Origin: a virus
Direction: 5' to 3' (one strand)
Length of the DNA stretch: 36,882 nt
IMG/VR virus record: IMGVR_UViG_3300006845_000030
Location: 1-36,882 of that record
Of the stretch, positions 5,824 to 13,853 are shown one piece after another; position 1 is the first letter of the stretch; each line of letters opens with the position of its first letter. The translations under genes and the position numbers were made by a program. The notes beneath the pieces were generated by a model. The model worked only from the letters and a program-made list of their open reading frames with translations, was not told the origin of the DNA and did not search any database.

Positions 5824-6483
5824 TCACGCCACCCTAATGAGGGTCCCATAAGACTGTGCCCGGATCAGGGTATTGGAGGCAACCGCCGAGTTCTGAGTGA
5901 ACTGAAGTAGGAGCGTGCCAGCAGTACCACCTACAATGACCAAGCCCTGGAACAGCACCGTGAAGTCCGAGCCGGAACCCTCGAAGGCTGGCACAGTGGT
6001 CTGGATGGCGTTCTGGAAAGTGAGCGCCGAACCAGCCACCGCGATGCCCAGGGCCATGTAGTTCATGGTCAGGCCGGCAGGGAACGTCCACTGGAACTTG
6101 ATGTCAGGGCCGGTGGCACTGGAACACAACAACCGGTTCCGGAAGTCGTACACCGCGTTGGCCCTGACCGGGAAGCTAATGCCCGTGTTGGCGAATGTGG
6201 TGCTGTTGTTGACCGGCGCCGAGTCTGAGGTCAGGCGACTGAACAGTGGAGTGATCTCCCGGTAACGAGGGACGGTGTCAGTCCAGTCCATCGTGGTGCC
6301 GTTGTAGGTGATCTCACCAGCGGCAGGGGAGGTGTCACGCGCCGTACGGTCAGCATCGTTGGTGTACCTACGCACGAGCCGGTTCTCGACCACGCCCGTG
6401 TAGCTGGTGAAGGCGACGGGAGCGTCAGCGGTGTCCGCGTCGATGGGGAGCGGGATCTGCTGGTCGGCAGTGTTAGTAGGCAT
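5824..6483 (-). CDS. Minor tail protein / tail fibre (C-terminal beta domain)
   Basis: A 219-aa protein. The N-terminal stretch (IPLPIDADTADAP...) is flexible and Asp/Ala-rich. The rest is rich in Thr, Ser, Asn and hydrophobic beta strands, like the jelly-roll or C1q-like ends of actinophage tail fibres. It is one of four similar-sized proteins in a row downstream of the tail-tip genes, ending two bases before the endolysin start. Receptor binding or virion-surface decoration is the likely role, inferred from position and composition. Confidence 0.75.
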   Translation of the reverse strand: MPTNTADQQIPLPIDADTADAPVAFTSYTGVVENRLVRRYTNDADRTARDTSPAAGEITYNGTTMDWTDTVPRYREITPLFSRLTSDSAPVNNSTTFANTGISFPVRANAVYDFRNRLLCSSATGPDIKFQWTFPAGLTMNYMALGIAVAGSALTFQNAIQTTVPAFEGSGSDFTVLFQGLVIVGGTAGTLLLQFTQNSAVASNTLIRAQSYGTLIRVA

Positions 6484-6492
6484 GGGAACCTC

Positions 6493-7059
6493 TTAGACGA
6501 GCGGGCAGACAAAGTGGGCGGCCAAATTGGCCAAGAAAAGGTTGGCGGTACCCGTCCCGGTCCATAGAACCGTAACCTGAATAGCATCACCTGGATTGCA
6601 ACGAATCAGCCCATTCACAGTTGTCTGTGGCAGGGACGTACTGTTGACGTCATTTTTACGTTCACCATATTGTCGGATAGCGTTCTGGTAAATTTCCCAG
6701 AGTACTGAAGTCTGAGTGGAGGCACCGCCAAGATTCAGGCTGTTCTGGGTAATTTGGACCATGTAGATGCCAGCCGTCTGGATAGTGATCCGATCGGGGC
6801 TTGCTGCGCTGTACATTCCGGTGTTGTCACGCTTAGGGGTTCCCCAAGTGTTGATAGTAGTTTGCACGGCTAGCGGTATAGCCATGCTGTTAGCAACTAC
6901 CTCAACCTGAGGTTTATCCAAGTTTGCGTTCACCGCTGTTTGAACGGTACCGATAGCAGTGTCTACTGCATTGGCGAAGTTCTGGAACATTGTGGCGTTC
7001 ATGACCTCGTCAATGTATGGATACGGGATCGAGTAGATCGGCGTAGTTCCACCCATCAC
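6493..7059 (-). CDS. Minor tail protein, C1q/TNF-like
   Basis: A 188-aa protein starting MMGGTTPIYSIPYPYIDEVM. The N-terminal part (PYPYIDEVMNATMFQNFANAVDTAI) is a typical attachment segment of phage tail-fibre proteins. The C-terminal part (IQTAGIYMVQITQNSLNLG..., LIRCNPGDAIQVTVLW) has the strand order of C1q/TNF-like jelly-rolls that trimerise and bind host surfaces. The start overlaps the upstream stop as ATGA. Confidence 0.78.
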   Translation of the reverse strand: MMGGTTPIYSIPYPYIDEVMNATMFQNFANAVDTAIGTVQTAVNANLDKPQVEVVANSMAIPLAVQTTINTWGTPKRDNTGMYSAASPDRITIQTAGIYMVQITQNSLNLGGASTQTSVLWEIYQNAIRQYGERKNDVNSTSLPQTTVNGLIRCNPGDAIQVTVLWTGTGTANLFLANLAAHFVCPLV

Positions 7060-7685
7060 GTCACCGTAATCTGGTCAAGGGTACCGAGGTAGGTACGCCA
7101 AGCCAAGGCGCCTACCTGAAGGTTCATGTCGCTACTGGTATTGCCATGGGTGAACTCAGTGACCGCCTTCCACGCCTGATAGTCCTGATCGATGATGACC
7201 ACACCTTCAGAACCAAAGAAATTGCCCCCCGCGATGCCCTCTTCACCAATCAAGCGATCAATGTTGTAGAAGGTCACACTTCCAATGTTCGTCTCTTTCT
7301 GAATCTTCATGTCCACCCGGCGGAAACTGTCCGCATTAGCCGCGCCTACCGTAGTGGTGTTGACGAAGAAACCCATGTGGTACACGCCTGGCGCAGGAAA
7401 GGTCCCCGAGCTTCCCCCGAACCGGGGGGCGCCGGAAAGCGTGTAGTTACGGAAAACTAGGTTATTCAACCAATCAATGAACAGTATTCCAGACGAAGAA
7501 ATAGGTCCAAAAATAGCAGTCGTTTTCCAAACGTCAGTGAACGGGCGATAGGCGAGGTTAGCGCTCACCTGCTCTGCATTTAGTTTCTCCTCAATCTCAA
7601 ATGCCAACCGCTGCATATATAGAGCAATGGCTCCGTAGTCTTCAGGGGAGGGGCACGGGAAGTTGAGGTTAGGGGAGAACTCCAT
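7056..7685 (-). CDS. Minor tail protein
   Basis: A 209-aa protein. The N-terminus (PCPSPEDYGAIALYMQRLAFEIEEKLNAEQ) is a helical attachment region, followed by beta-rich sequence (GVYHMGFFVNTTTVGAANADSFRR). It has the same general plan as its two neighbours and is translationally coupled on both sides (TGATG upstream, ATGA downstream). It probably forms part of the fibre or baseplate decoration that contacts the host. No enzymatic motif is seen. Confidence 0.75.
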   Translation of the reverse strand: MEFSPNLNFPCPSPEDYGAIALYMQRLAFEIEEKLNAEQVSANLAYRPFTDVWKTTAIFGPISSSGILFIDWLNNLVFRNYTLSGAPRFGGSSGTFPAPGVYHMGFFVNTTTVGAANADSFRRVDMKIQKETNIGSVTFYNIDRLIGEEGIAGGNFFGSEGVVIIDQDYQAWKAVTEFTHGNTSSDMNLQVGALAWRTYLGTLDQITVT

Positions 7686-8287
7686 CAGGTAATCCGATCG
7701 CTGATCCAGTACACCGTGAACTCAATCTTGTTGAAGTTCAAGGTGATTGCACTGATATTTTCAATCACCACGCCAAACCCAAAGGTGTCAGTTCCGTCCC
7801 AGACCATAGGACCGCTAACCCTCATCTTGTAGTCTGCCGACGCATACAAACGGATCATGTCCTCAGTGTTGCCGCCCAGGATAAAACCACTTCCACTTGG
7901 ACCGGCGAACCCGTCCGTAACGATGACCCCCAGCACGCCACCAGCAGTGGCAGTTCCCGAGACTTCACCAGTAACTACGCAGTAGTAGGTGCCGTTACGT
8001 CGGGGTACCACCTTGCTGTTAATGCGGTCTAGGTCAACCATGTTGTCAGTGTCGAACTCCACCGTGTCGAACTCCACCACGGTAGGGCTACCGAACAGTT
8101 GGAAAGTGTTGTTAACTACAACTTTTGCCATGGGAATGGTAGGGGTCAACCGTCCCAAAGTTTGGTCGAACCCGAACAGAAGACCGTCAAGCTCATCAGT
8201 GAAATCGCACCATACCTCGGGTGCATCGCATGGAGCATCAGTACCCTGCTGGTACGGCAAGGCGAATGTGGATGTGAACGCAACCAT
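7685..8287 (-). CDS. Minor tail protein
   Basis: A 200-aa protein starting MVAFTSTFALPYQQGTDAP, preceded by GGGAGGTG. The N-terminus contains a proline/cysteine patch (TDAPCDAPEVWCDF) that may anchor it to the tail tip. A beta-rich C-terminal domain (RRNGTYYCVVTGEVSG..., TLNFNKIEFTVYWISD) follows. It belongs to the same tandem set of tail-fibre-like proteins and overlaps the next start by one base. The function is inferred from location and composition. Confidence 0.75.
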   Translation of the reverse strand: MVAFTSTFALPYQQGTDAPCDAPEVWCDFTDELDGLLFGFDQTLGRLTPTIPMAKVVVNNTFQLFGSPTVVEFDTVEFDTDNMVDLDRINSKVVPRRNGTYYCVVTGEVSGTATAGGVLGVIVTDGFAGPSGSGFILGGNTEDMIRLYASADYKMRVSGPMVWDGTDTFGFGVVIENISAITLNFNKIEFTVYWISDRIT

Positions 8288-8299
8288 CGATACACCTCC

Positions 8300-8518
8300 C
8301 TACGGAGCTAGGACTTCCCCAAGCACAAGCCAACTGTTCTCTTGACGTGATACAGCTACGATGTCACCCACGTTGATCGTAGTATAAGAGGCCAGTCGGC
8401 CCGCTTCGAAAACCCCACCGGCAACGTTAATGGTCAACGGGCTTACCGTGACCACCTTGCCGATCCGAACCCCGTGGGCGGAGGCATTTGAAGCAATCTG
8501 GCTGGCAATATTAGCCAT
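8300..8518 (-). CDS. Small beta-barrel-like tail-associated protein
   Basis: A 72-aa protein, MANIASQIASNASAHGVRIGKVVTVSP... The sequence IGKVVTVSPLTINVAGG and VGDIVAVSRQENSWLVLGEV has the alternating pattern of a small OB- or SH3-like barrel. Small proteins with this look directly follow the tail hub gene in other actinophages and are probably tail-tip parts. The start overlaps the upstream gene by eight bases. Confidence 0.72.
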   Translation of the reverse strand: MANIASQIASNASAHGVRIGKVVTVSPLTINVAGGVFEAGRLASYTTINVGDIVAVSRQENSWLVLGEVLAP

Positions 8519-9641
8519 TCGAATCGAATCCTGTCAGCTCATCCAATGCGCCTAGAACCTGCGAACGACACTGCACTGCCATGAGTCCACCCTGTACATC
8601 CATGGGCAACGTGAAGGACTCGATCACCTGAACAATCGGACTCCTGTCTCGAACTTGAAGTCCGAGCACGTCACCTAGCTCCAAGGACGCATCAGGCGTA
8701 CAACTGAAGCCCCACTGTTCAGTGAGCGCTGTCGTGTGACGAAGGTAGGACTCGGCAGCTGATCTGGCGTTACCCTGAGTCGTCGGCGTACTCAGCTGGA
8801 CTAGTTTGTTGCGTACCCCAAACGGGCCAGAGATGAAGGTGGGCGAGTTTGGGCTCTCATCCCGTGCGGTGTAGAAGACAGGTTCAGTTCCATCTGCTCG
8901 CTCACCAGTTACCGTGATCGAGTTGAACACCGACTCGCGGGACCGGGTAGCAGTGGAACCCTGGATGATCCCACCTGCGCCATCTGACAGGACAACGACA
9001 ACCTGCCCAGAGACCGTCCATGGGGCAAGCCGCATCACAAAGTCTCCATTAGCAAGTGGGTACCAGAAGGCACCTGTTGCAGTGGCCATCTCGTCGAGGG
9101 CTCGCCCCCGATCATGCTCCCAGGTCAAGAGCGGTACGCGCTGGTCAAAACGATCGCTGACCCCGAAAACGGCATCGGGCAACGCATCGGACACCAGACG
9201 CTTGAACTCGTCGATAACAAAGGCACCGACCTGGGATGATTCGGGCTTCTCAAACCGAGCCTGAACTATGTCATCAGCACGGTCGTTGCAGAGGATCTGG
9301 CACTGACCATCAGTGCTCAAATCAGCACGGGCAATACGGCCCCGAAAGACCTGCCACACATACTTATGGCCATCAGCGAATTTAATTCCCCGGTAAGCCT
9401 TAACGTAGTTCCCGAACGGAGCCAAAACGTCGTCGGAACTGAAGGGGTACATGGTCTCGTAAACCGACAGGTTCAGCGTCCGGGACACCCGAGAAGCCAA
9501 CGTTGCCCGCAGCTGACCAGACAGGTAGACCAGGTCATCTATCAGGCGCTCATCTCCTCGCCATACCTCCACCCGAAAATAAGGCTCATGGCTGGTGGCC
9601 AGGGCGTTTCGATAGAGCAGGTCAGTTCCACCGGCCAGCAT
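8511..9641 (-). CDS. Tail hub / minor tail protein, DUF5047-like
   Basis: A 376-aa protein starting MLAGGTDLLYRNALATSH. ATG 9641 is chosen because it forms TGATG with the upstream stop and follows GAGGG; a GTG at 9668 in frame has no good site. Features such as VEVWRGDERLIDDLVYLSGQ, the central RGRIARADL and the C-terminal LELGDVLGLQVRD fit the DUF5047-type minor tail proteins, which resemble the hub (gp27/gp44-like) that caps the tail tube. It follows tape measure and one other tail protein, as expected. Confidence 0.78.
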   Translation of the reverse strand: MLAGGTDLLYRNALATSHEPYFRVEVWRGDERLIDDLVYLSGQLRATLASRVSRTLNLSVYETMYPFSSDDVLAPFGNYVKAYRGIKFADGHKYVWQVFRGRIARADLSTDGQCQILCNDRADDIVQARFEKPESSQVGAFVIDEFKRLVSDALPDAVFGVSDRFDQRVPLLTWEHDRGRALDEMATATGAFWYPLANGDFVMRLAPWTVSGQVVVVLSDGAGGIIQGSTATRSRESVFNSITVTGERADGTEPVFYTARDESPNSPTFISGPFGVRNKLVQLSTPTTQGNARSAAESYLRHTTALTEQWGFSCTPDASLELGDVLGLQVRDRSPIVQVIESFTLPMDVQGGLMAVQCRSQVLGALDELTGFDSNG

Positions 9642-10603
9642 CACAGTCCCTCTCGAAGCTGACGCCACGTGCGGCCAGTGCCCTCAACCGCTAGCCAGTT
9701 TGCGAAACCTGTCTCCACGTCAATCCAGTCACGCTGATCCAGGCCAGGCTGGGATGCCTCACCCTTCACCAGGTCGACGCTGGTAAGTCCCGCTGTAGTC
9801 ACATCAGCCCAAGTGGCGAACGTGTCACAAAGGTCCATGAACCTGGATCCGCAAATGCCCTGGGTAGTTCCGACCGGACGGTCAACTTGAACATGAGGCA
9901 GGCTGATGAGCCTGGGCTGGTAGCGGTGATCGGGTAGGCCGCGAGCGACCATTACCTCACCGATCGACATGTACCGGTCAGGGATCCCGTACTCGATTGG
10001 ACCCTGGAAGAGCAGCGGTGAGCCGGGGTCGTTGATGGTTAGGACCGCATCACGGTCGATGAACTTGCGGGTCCCCAGGATGAGAGTGGAAGTGGCTCCA
10101 CGCCTGGTACGGGAGATCGCCACAGGATACTTGGCGTTGTTGGGGAGCAGGGTGAACGAGTTTTCCCGGTACAGTTCCTCCTGCATCTGAAGGAAGAACG
10201 TGCCTTTGGCTGGATCGCAGTTGTTCAAACTGCTCACCAGGACGGGAATGTCACGGCAAGGACGAACTGGGTCCTTTAGCCAGAAGCTGCTGTTGCTGGG
10301 CAGGGTCAGTAGGTCGCTGCTGCTGACCGTGGTGATGACCCCGGAGCAGTCGGTAGCTTCGTAATGGAACTGGATGTCTAGTGGCGGTTCCGTGTCGTAG
10401 AAGACGGCCAGTCCATTGCTTAGGGTAAGGCACTCTCCTAGTTCCTGGCACGGTGCTATGTAGGCCCGAAGTGGAATACGGGTGCCATTGTCAGTGCGTA
10501 CCCGTTCCACCTTTATGCAAGTGACCGCTGGGATGTCCGCCCAATCGACCTGGACCCACATGTAGGCCCGGTCAACGACTGGGTCGACGCTGATGCTGGG
10601 CAC
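9641..10603 (-). CDS. Minor tail protein (distal tail type)
   Basis: A 320-aa protein directly after the tape measure, starting with ATG on the tape-measure stop. It has two beta-rich halves. Several cysteines (TCIKVERV, PCQELGEC, TDCSG, RPCRD, NNCD, GICGSRFMDLCD) are unusual for a phage protein and may form disulfides or bind metal. Position after the tape measure is where siphoviruses encode the distal tail protein that links the tube to the hub, so that role is likely, but no motif proves it. Confidence 0.72.
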   Translation of the reverse strand: MPSISVDPVVDRAYMWVQVDWADIPAVTCIKVERVRTDNGTRIPLRAYIAPCQELGECLTLSNGLAVFYDTEPPLDIQFHYEATDCSGVITTVSSSDLLTLPSNSSFWLKDPVRPCRDIPVLVSSLNNCDPAKGTFFLQMQEELYRENSFTLLPNNAKYPVAISRTRRGATSTLILGTRKFIDRDAVLTINDPGSPLLFQGPIEYGIPDRYMSIGEVMVARGLPDHRYQPRLISLPHVQVDRPVGTTQGICGSRFMDLCDTFATWADVTTAGLTSVDLVKGEASQPGLDQRDWIDVETGFANWLAVEGTGRTWRQLREGL

Positions 10604-12336
10604 TAGTCTCCCCTCGGTCCTCGGGCAAGGTCACGGGAAAGGTCCTGGAATCCTCGGTCGATACGAGTATCCAGGATGTCAATGATTTGTGTGGTTCCTA
10701 GCCACACCGTGACGTTGGTAGTCCCGGTGGAGAGACCAGCTTGACGCATTACCTCGGCAGCACGACGTGGATTGTTCAACGGGATGATCGCCTCGGGTCC
10801 CCTTTCGCCTCCCTGAAGGATGGTGGGTCGGGTGACAATGCCGCCTTCAGCGAAGTGTGGGATTGCGGCCCTGCTAGCGGCGGCGGCCAGTCCACCTATA
10901 CCGGACCCAATACCGCCGAGCAGGTTCTTAGCGTTGGTGATCAGCTCAATGATCTTCCGAATACCGAAGATGATCTCATTAATGATCTTCGAAACGGCGA
11001 TGAACGGGAGCAGCATCAAGGACAGGATGGGCAACATTGCCCTGAGGTTGTCGGTGAACACCACAGCCAGGTCGGCAAGGTTCTCCAAGAGATCCCGACC
11101 ATCGGGCGAGTTAAAGAAGTCAGTCGCATCCTTGAAGAACTTAGTGAAGATTTCAATGATGCTGCCGCCCTCATCCTCAGTCTGGGCAAACAGCGTGCCT
11201 AGGAACCCAAGGATCGCCTGGACTAGGCCAGAGATGTCCTGGAACGTATCGAAGGCTTTCGTCAACCAGTCCTGGAAAGACCCGTCACGTACCGACTTCT
11301 CGATGAAGTCAGCAAACCTGTTCAGGAACCCAGCCAGTCCACGGAAAACCTGTTCCAGGGCCGGTAGCCCGGCCTCAGCTGCGTCCGTGAAGGCGGAGAG
11401 CAGATGGATGATGGCAGGGCTAATGGTCTGGAGGATCCTGCCGATCGAGGGGAACAGCTTAGTCAGGAAGTCCCGGAACAGTGGACTCGCCAGGAAGGTT
11501 CCTATTTGCGCGAACAGGGCACCAACCTGAGCCGCAACGGTGGCAAATCCGCCGGACAGTAGAGGTAGGAGCGCCTTGAGAACTGGTGTCAGGATCTGGT
11601 TAATGGGTTCAAACAGCGACTTCTGAACCAGGTTCGCTATGGCTGTGAAAGCGGGAGCGAACGTGCGGAGGATCCCGGTCAGAGTCTGAAGGGCCGGGGA
11701 TAGCCCCTTAAGTCCTTCCTTGAGCTTTTCCGGATCTTTCTCAAAGATTAGATCGAATACGTCACTGAGGTTGTGGAACGCAATTATCAGTGGCGCGACT
11801 ACAGCGAGAATGAAGCCGAGACCGGCTGGGACCAGGGCCAACAGTCCAATCAGGTTGGACACGGCACCAGCCACGGCAATGAGCAATGGCAACAAGGCAG
11901 GCAGAACAACGAATGCCAGAGCAGTCAGGATGGCGGCCAACGGGCTACCGGCTGGCACATTGAACAGGTTCGCGATCAGGTCACTGAACGGTCCAAGGAC
12001 TTTGTTAACAGCTGGTCCAAGACGTGCCCCAATATCCTGGAACTGTTCAACGAGGTTGGAAAAGAATCGCCTTATCCGACCACGATCAACATCAACATCA
12101 ACATTGACTCTCGGCTTGGTCTTTTCGACTTCTTCCTTAATCTTGCGGCCAATGCCACCGGCCTTCTTCGCAATTCCTTCCCCGACACCATCGGCTACCT
12201 GGGCGCCAATTTTCACCGAGAGTGGCCGGATGCTCCGTTCGATCACCTGAACGGCAAGGAGCACCTCCTCCAGCAGTTCTTTCTTGAACGGCTTGGTATC
12301 GGCGTGAATCTCGATAAAGGCACGGCCCAGCGCCAT
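10603..12336 (-). CDS. Tail tape measure protein
   Basis: A 577-aa protein. The N-terminus (MALGRAFIEIHADTKPFKKELLEEV) is typical of actinophage tape measures. A long hydrophobic central block (about residues 120-215, such as ALAFVVLPALLPLLIAVAG) is followed by repeated amphipathic helices and a C-terminal segment (EGGIVTRPTILQGGERGPEAIIPL) very common in this family. It sets tail length and is ejected during infection. At the usual 0.15 nm per residue the tail would be about 85-90 nm. The ATG follows AGGGGC. Confidence 0.92.
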   Translation of the reverse strand: MALGRAFIEIHADTKPFKKELLEEVLLAVQVIERSIRPLSVKIGAQVADGVGEGIAKKAGGIGRKIKEEVEKTKPRVNVDVDVDRGRIRRFFSNLVEQFQDIGARLGPAVNKVLGPFSDLIANLFNVPAGSPLAAILTALAFVVLPALLPLLIAVAGAVSNLIGLLALVPAGLGFILAVVAPLIIAFHNLSDVFDLIFEKDPEKLKEGLKGLSPALQTLTGILRTFAPAFTAIANLVQKSLFEPINQILTPVLKALLPLLSGGFATVAAQVGALFAQIGTFLASPLFRDFLTKLFPSIGRILQTISPAIIHLLSAFTDAAEAGLPALEQVFRGLAGFLNRFADFIEKSVRDGSFQDWLTKAFDTFQDISGLVQAILGFLGTLFAQTEDEGGSIIEIFTKFFKDATDFFNSPDGRDLLENLADLAVVFTDNLRAMLPILSLMLLPFIAVSKIINEIIFGIRKIIELITNAKNLLGGIGSGIGGLAAAASRAAIPHFAEGGIVTRPTILQGGERGPEAIIPLNNPRRAAEVMRQAGLSTGTTNVTVWLGTTQIIDILDTRIDRGFQDLSRDLARGPRGD

Positions 12337-12361
12337 GCCCCTATGTTAGGGGTAGAAACGG

Positions 12362-12910
12362 CTAAAGAGGACCTTGTGCCTCGCTCATCATGGTCATGAA
12401 CGCCTGTGCCTCAACGTCCTCATCGAATGGCACCTCCACACCTGGTGGGGGAGAGTTCAATTCCAGGTCCAAGAGTTGCAGCTTCTCCTTGGGAATATTC
12501 CTTGAGATAAGGGCATAGGCAGCATCGAAGAAGCCGGCTAGGGACAGCTTGTCCCAATCAACCCCGGCCAGGATCAGGTGGCCACTGAGGGTGTTCCAAG
12601 CGACACCCATTCCAGCTGCGAAGGACAGGCACCACCACCAGGACCGTCCCCCGGCAACAGCGATGGCATCTAGCGACGCCTGGTACACCTCATCCAGGTC
12701 AACTTCAGCTTCGGCCATACGCATGGCCAGCTCAATCCCATCCTCATCTCCAAGTAGACCTGGAATGACGCCCAACACTTGGACCCGAGAGGCAAGGAGA
12801 ACCTCTAGCCACACAGAGGCAGGTAGGGCTGGGATGGTGTAGTCCTGGCCAGCGATCGTGACGGTTATTGGCCAGGGACGCAAACTTGCAATCGGGTCAT
12901 GTACGGGCAC
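12362..12910 (-). CDS. Tail assembly chaperone, downstream part (T)
   Basis: A 182-aa reading frame, rich in tryptophan and leucine (RSWWWCLSFAAG), lying between the short chaperone G and the tape measure. This is the place of the T part of the G/GT pair that guides tape-measure folding. The GTG at 12910 has no Shine-Dalgarno sequence, and the frame is open upstream across the end of the first gene. It is therefore probably made as a frameshift fusion with the 12897-13232 product, not by independent initiation. Confidence 0.8.
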   Translation of the reverse strand: MPVHDPIASLRPWPITVTIAGQDYTIPALPASVWLEVLLASRVQVLGVIPGLLGDEDGIELAMRMAEAEVDLDEVYQASLDAIAVAGGRSWWWCLSFAAGMGVAWNTLSGHLILAGVDWDKLSLAGFFDAAYALISRNIPKEKLQLLDLELNSPPPGVEVPFDEDVEAQAFMTMMSEAQGPL

Positions 12911-13232
12911 GCCGCGCTCGCGGCTTCGGTCCGGTGGTGGGGGCTTCCTCGTCCTCTGAGAACTGTTTGATCACGTTCATGAGTTCCATGAGGTCCAACT
13001 TGCCGGAGATCATCATGTCCTCGACGTGCTCAACGTCTTCTGGGTCCGCCATCAAGGCATCGAAGATGCCAAGTAGTCTGGCAAACAGGCGCATGACTTG
13101 ACTGTTGGCCTGTGCGCTATTCGCCTTACGGATACCCTCCACGAGTTTGATAAGGGCTGCGATCTGTCCGTCAGTGGGCCGGTTGAAAACGACCTCGCGA
13201 TCCCCGATCACGTACTTCACCTGATCCGTCAT
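12897..13232 (-). CDS. Tail assembly chaperone, upstream part (G)
   Basis: A 111-aa protein (MTDQVKYVIGDREVVFNRP). It has the size, acidic middle part (EHVEDMMIS, FSEDEEAP) and location of phage tail assembly chaperone G. Start ATG overlaps the stop of the preceding gene (ATGA). It ends in a basic Arg-rich tail (RARRART). Near its end a run GCCCCC (minus strand, 12944-12939) offers a slip site to the downstream frame, which would give ...EEAP-PPPDRS... instead. Confidence 0.8.
   Translation of the reverse strand: MTDQVKYVIGDREVVFNRPTDGQIAALIKLVEGIRKANSAQANSQVMRLFARLLGIFDALMADPEDVEHVEDMMISGKLDLMELMNVIKQFSEDEEAPTTGPKPRARRART
12939..12944 (-). promoter_or_regulatory. Candidate +1/-2 programmed frameshift site
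   Basis: On the coding strand the codons are GAA-GCC-CCC-ACC. A Pro tRNA on CCC can move two bases back onto another CCC, or one base forward onto CCA. Either places the ribosome in the downstream chaperone frame, which is open here (its nearest upstream stop is a TGA about 38 bases earlier). The geometry excludes a simple -1 shift. Confidence 0.45.
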
Positions 13233-13678
13233 GGGGTCAGGGTACCCTCCCGTGGCCTTAGACGTGCGGGGAGCGAGCGCTCCACAATGAACCCCTCCGG
13301 AATGGCCACGGCACGTAGCGCTGCGGTGAGGTAGGGGGTTGATCCAATGCCCGGATGACGCACCTTGGCTCGGATGTACACCACCCCTGCGGCATTGAAC
13401 TTGAGCGCCTTACGGTGGGTGGGCCGAATGGTGTGGCGTCTGGTGCCCTCGTGAAGGTAGTGCGCCTTCTTCAGGGTTGACCCGACCCGCATCGTGACGC
13501 CGTTGCGGGTCACTTTGAACATGAGGATGCCCAAGCTCGCCCGCGTCTCGCCGGTCTTCACCGGGACCAGGGACTTGGCTCCGTTCAACGTTCTGCGCCC
13601 GGTCCTGGACACCAGAACCGAGGCACGCTCACTGACAAACGCCTGAGCCTGCGCCTTATCGATCTGAACCCTTGCCAC
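13229..13678 (-). CDS. Tail completion protein, HK97 gp10-like
   Basis: A 149-aa protein from GTG 13678 (VARVQIDKAQAQAFVS). A longer frame to 13804 overlaps the upstream gene and is not used. The pattern GAKSLVPVKTGETRASLG..., HYLHEGTRRHTIRP and HPGIGSTPYLTAAL matches the HK97 gp10 family, which closes the tail tube at the neck. It overlaps the upstream gene by 23 bases and the next by three (ATGA). The ribosome binding site is weak, which suggests coupling. Confidence 0.8.
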   Translation of the reverse strand: MARVQIDKAQAQAFVSERASVLVSRTGRRTLNGAKSLVPVKTGETRASLGILMFKVTRNGVTMRVGSTLKKAHYLHEGTRRHTIRPTHRKALKFNAAGVVYIRAKVRHPGIGSTPYLTAALRAVAIPEGFIVERSLPARLRPREGTLTP

Positions 13679-13853
13679 GACGCTTGGGCTCCTCAACTGC
13701 CGGTTCCTCGACGGGTTCCTCGGGAACGTCCACGTACTCCTGGTACCCAGCTGCAACAAGGGCCTCTGTACGCTCGTCAACCTCTGTTTCGTAGACGTCG
13801 CCAATGGTCATCATGTCAAACGACGTAAGCACCCTGACGGTCCGCTTGTCCAT
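13656..13853 (-). CDS. Small neck-region protein
   Basis: A 65-aa protein starting MDKRTVRVLTSFDMM. The ATG forms TAATG with the preceding stop and follows GAGGAG. A folded part (IGDVYETEVDERTEALVAAGYQEYV) is followed by a Pro/Glu/Val repeat (PEEPVEEPAVEEP) and a basic end (KRRGKG). Small proteins of this kind occur beside the connector genes of actinophages. The function is not known. Confidence 0.75.
   Translation of the reverse strand: MDKRTVRVLTSFDMMTIGDVYETEVDERTEALVAAGYQEYVDVPEEPVEEPAVEEPKRRGKGSDR

Noticed and set aside
10741-12399. Several long plus-strand frames opposite the tape measure gene
   Set aside because: The tape measure protein is unmistakable, and the opposite frames reflect its codon bias (GC-rich third positions), with no start signals.
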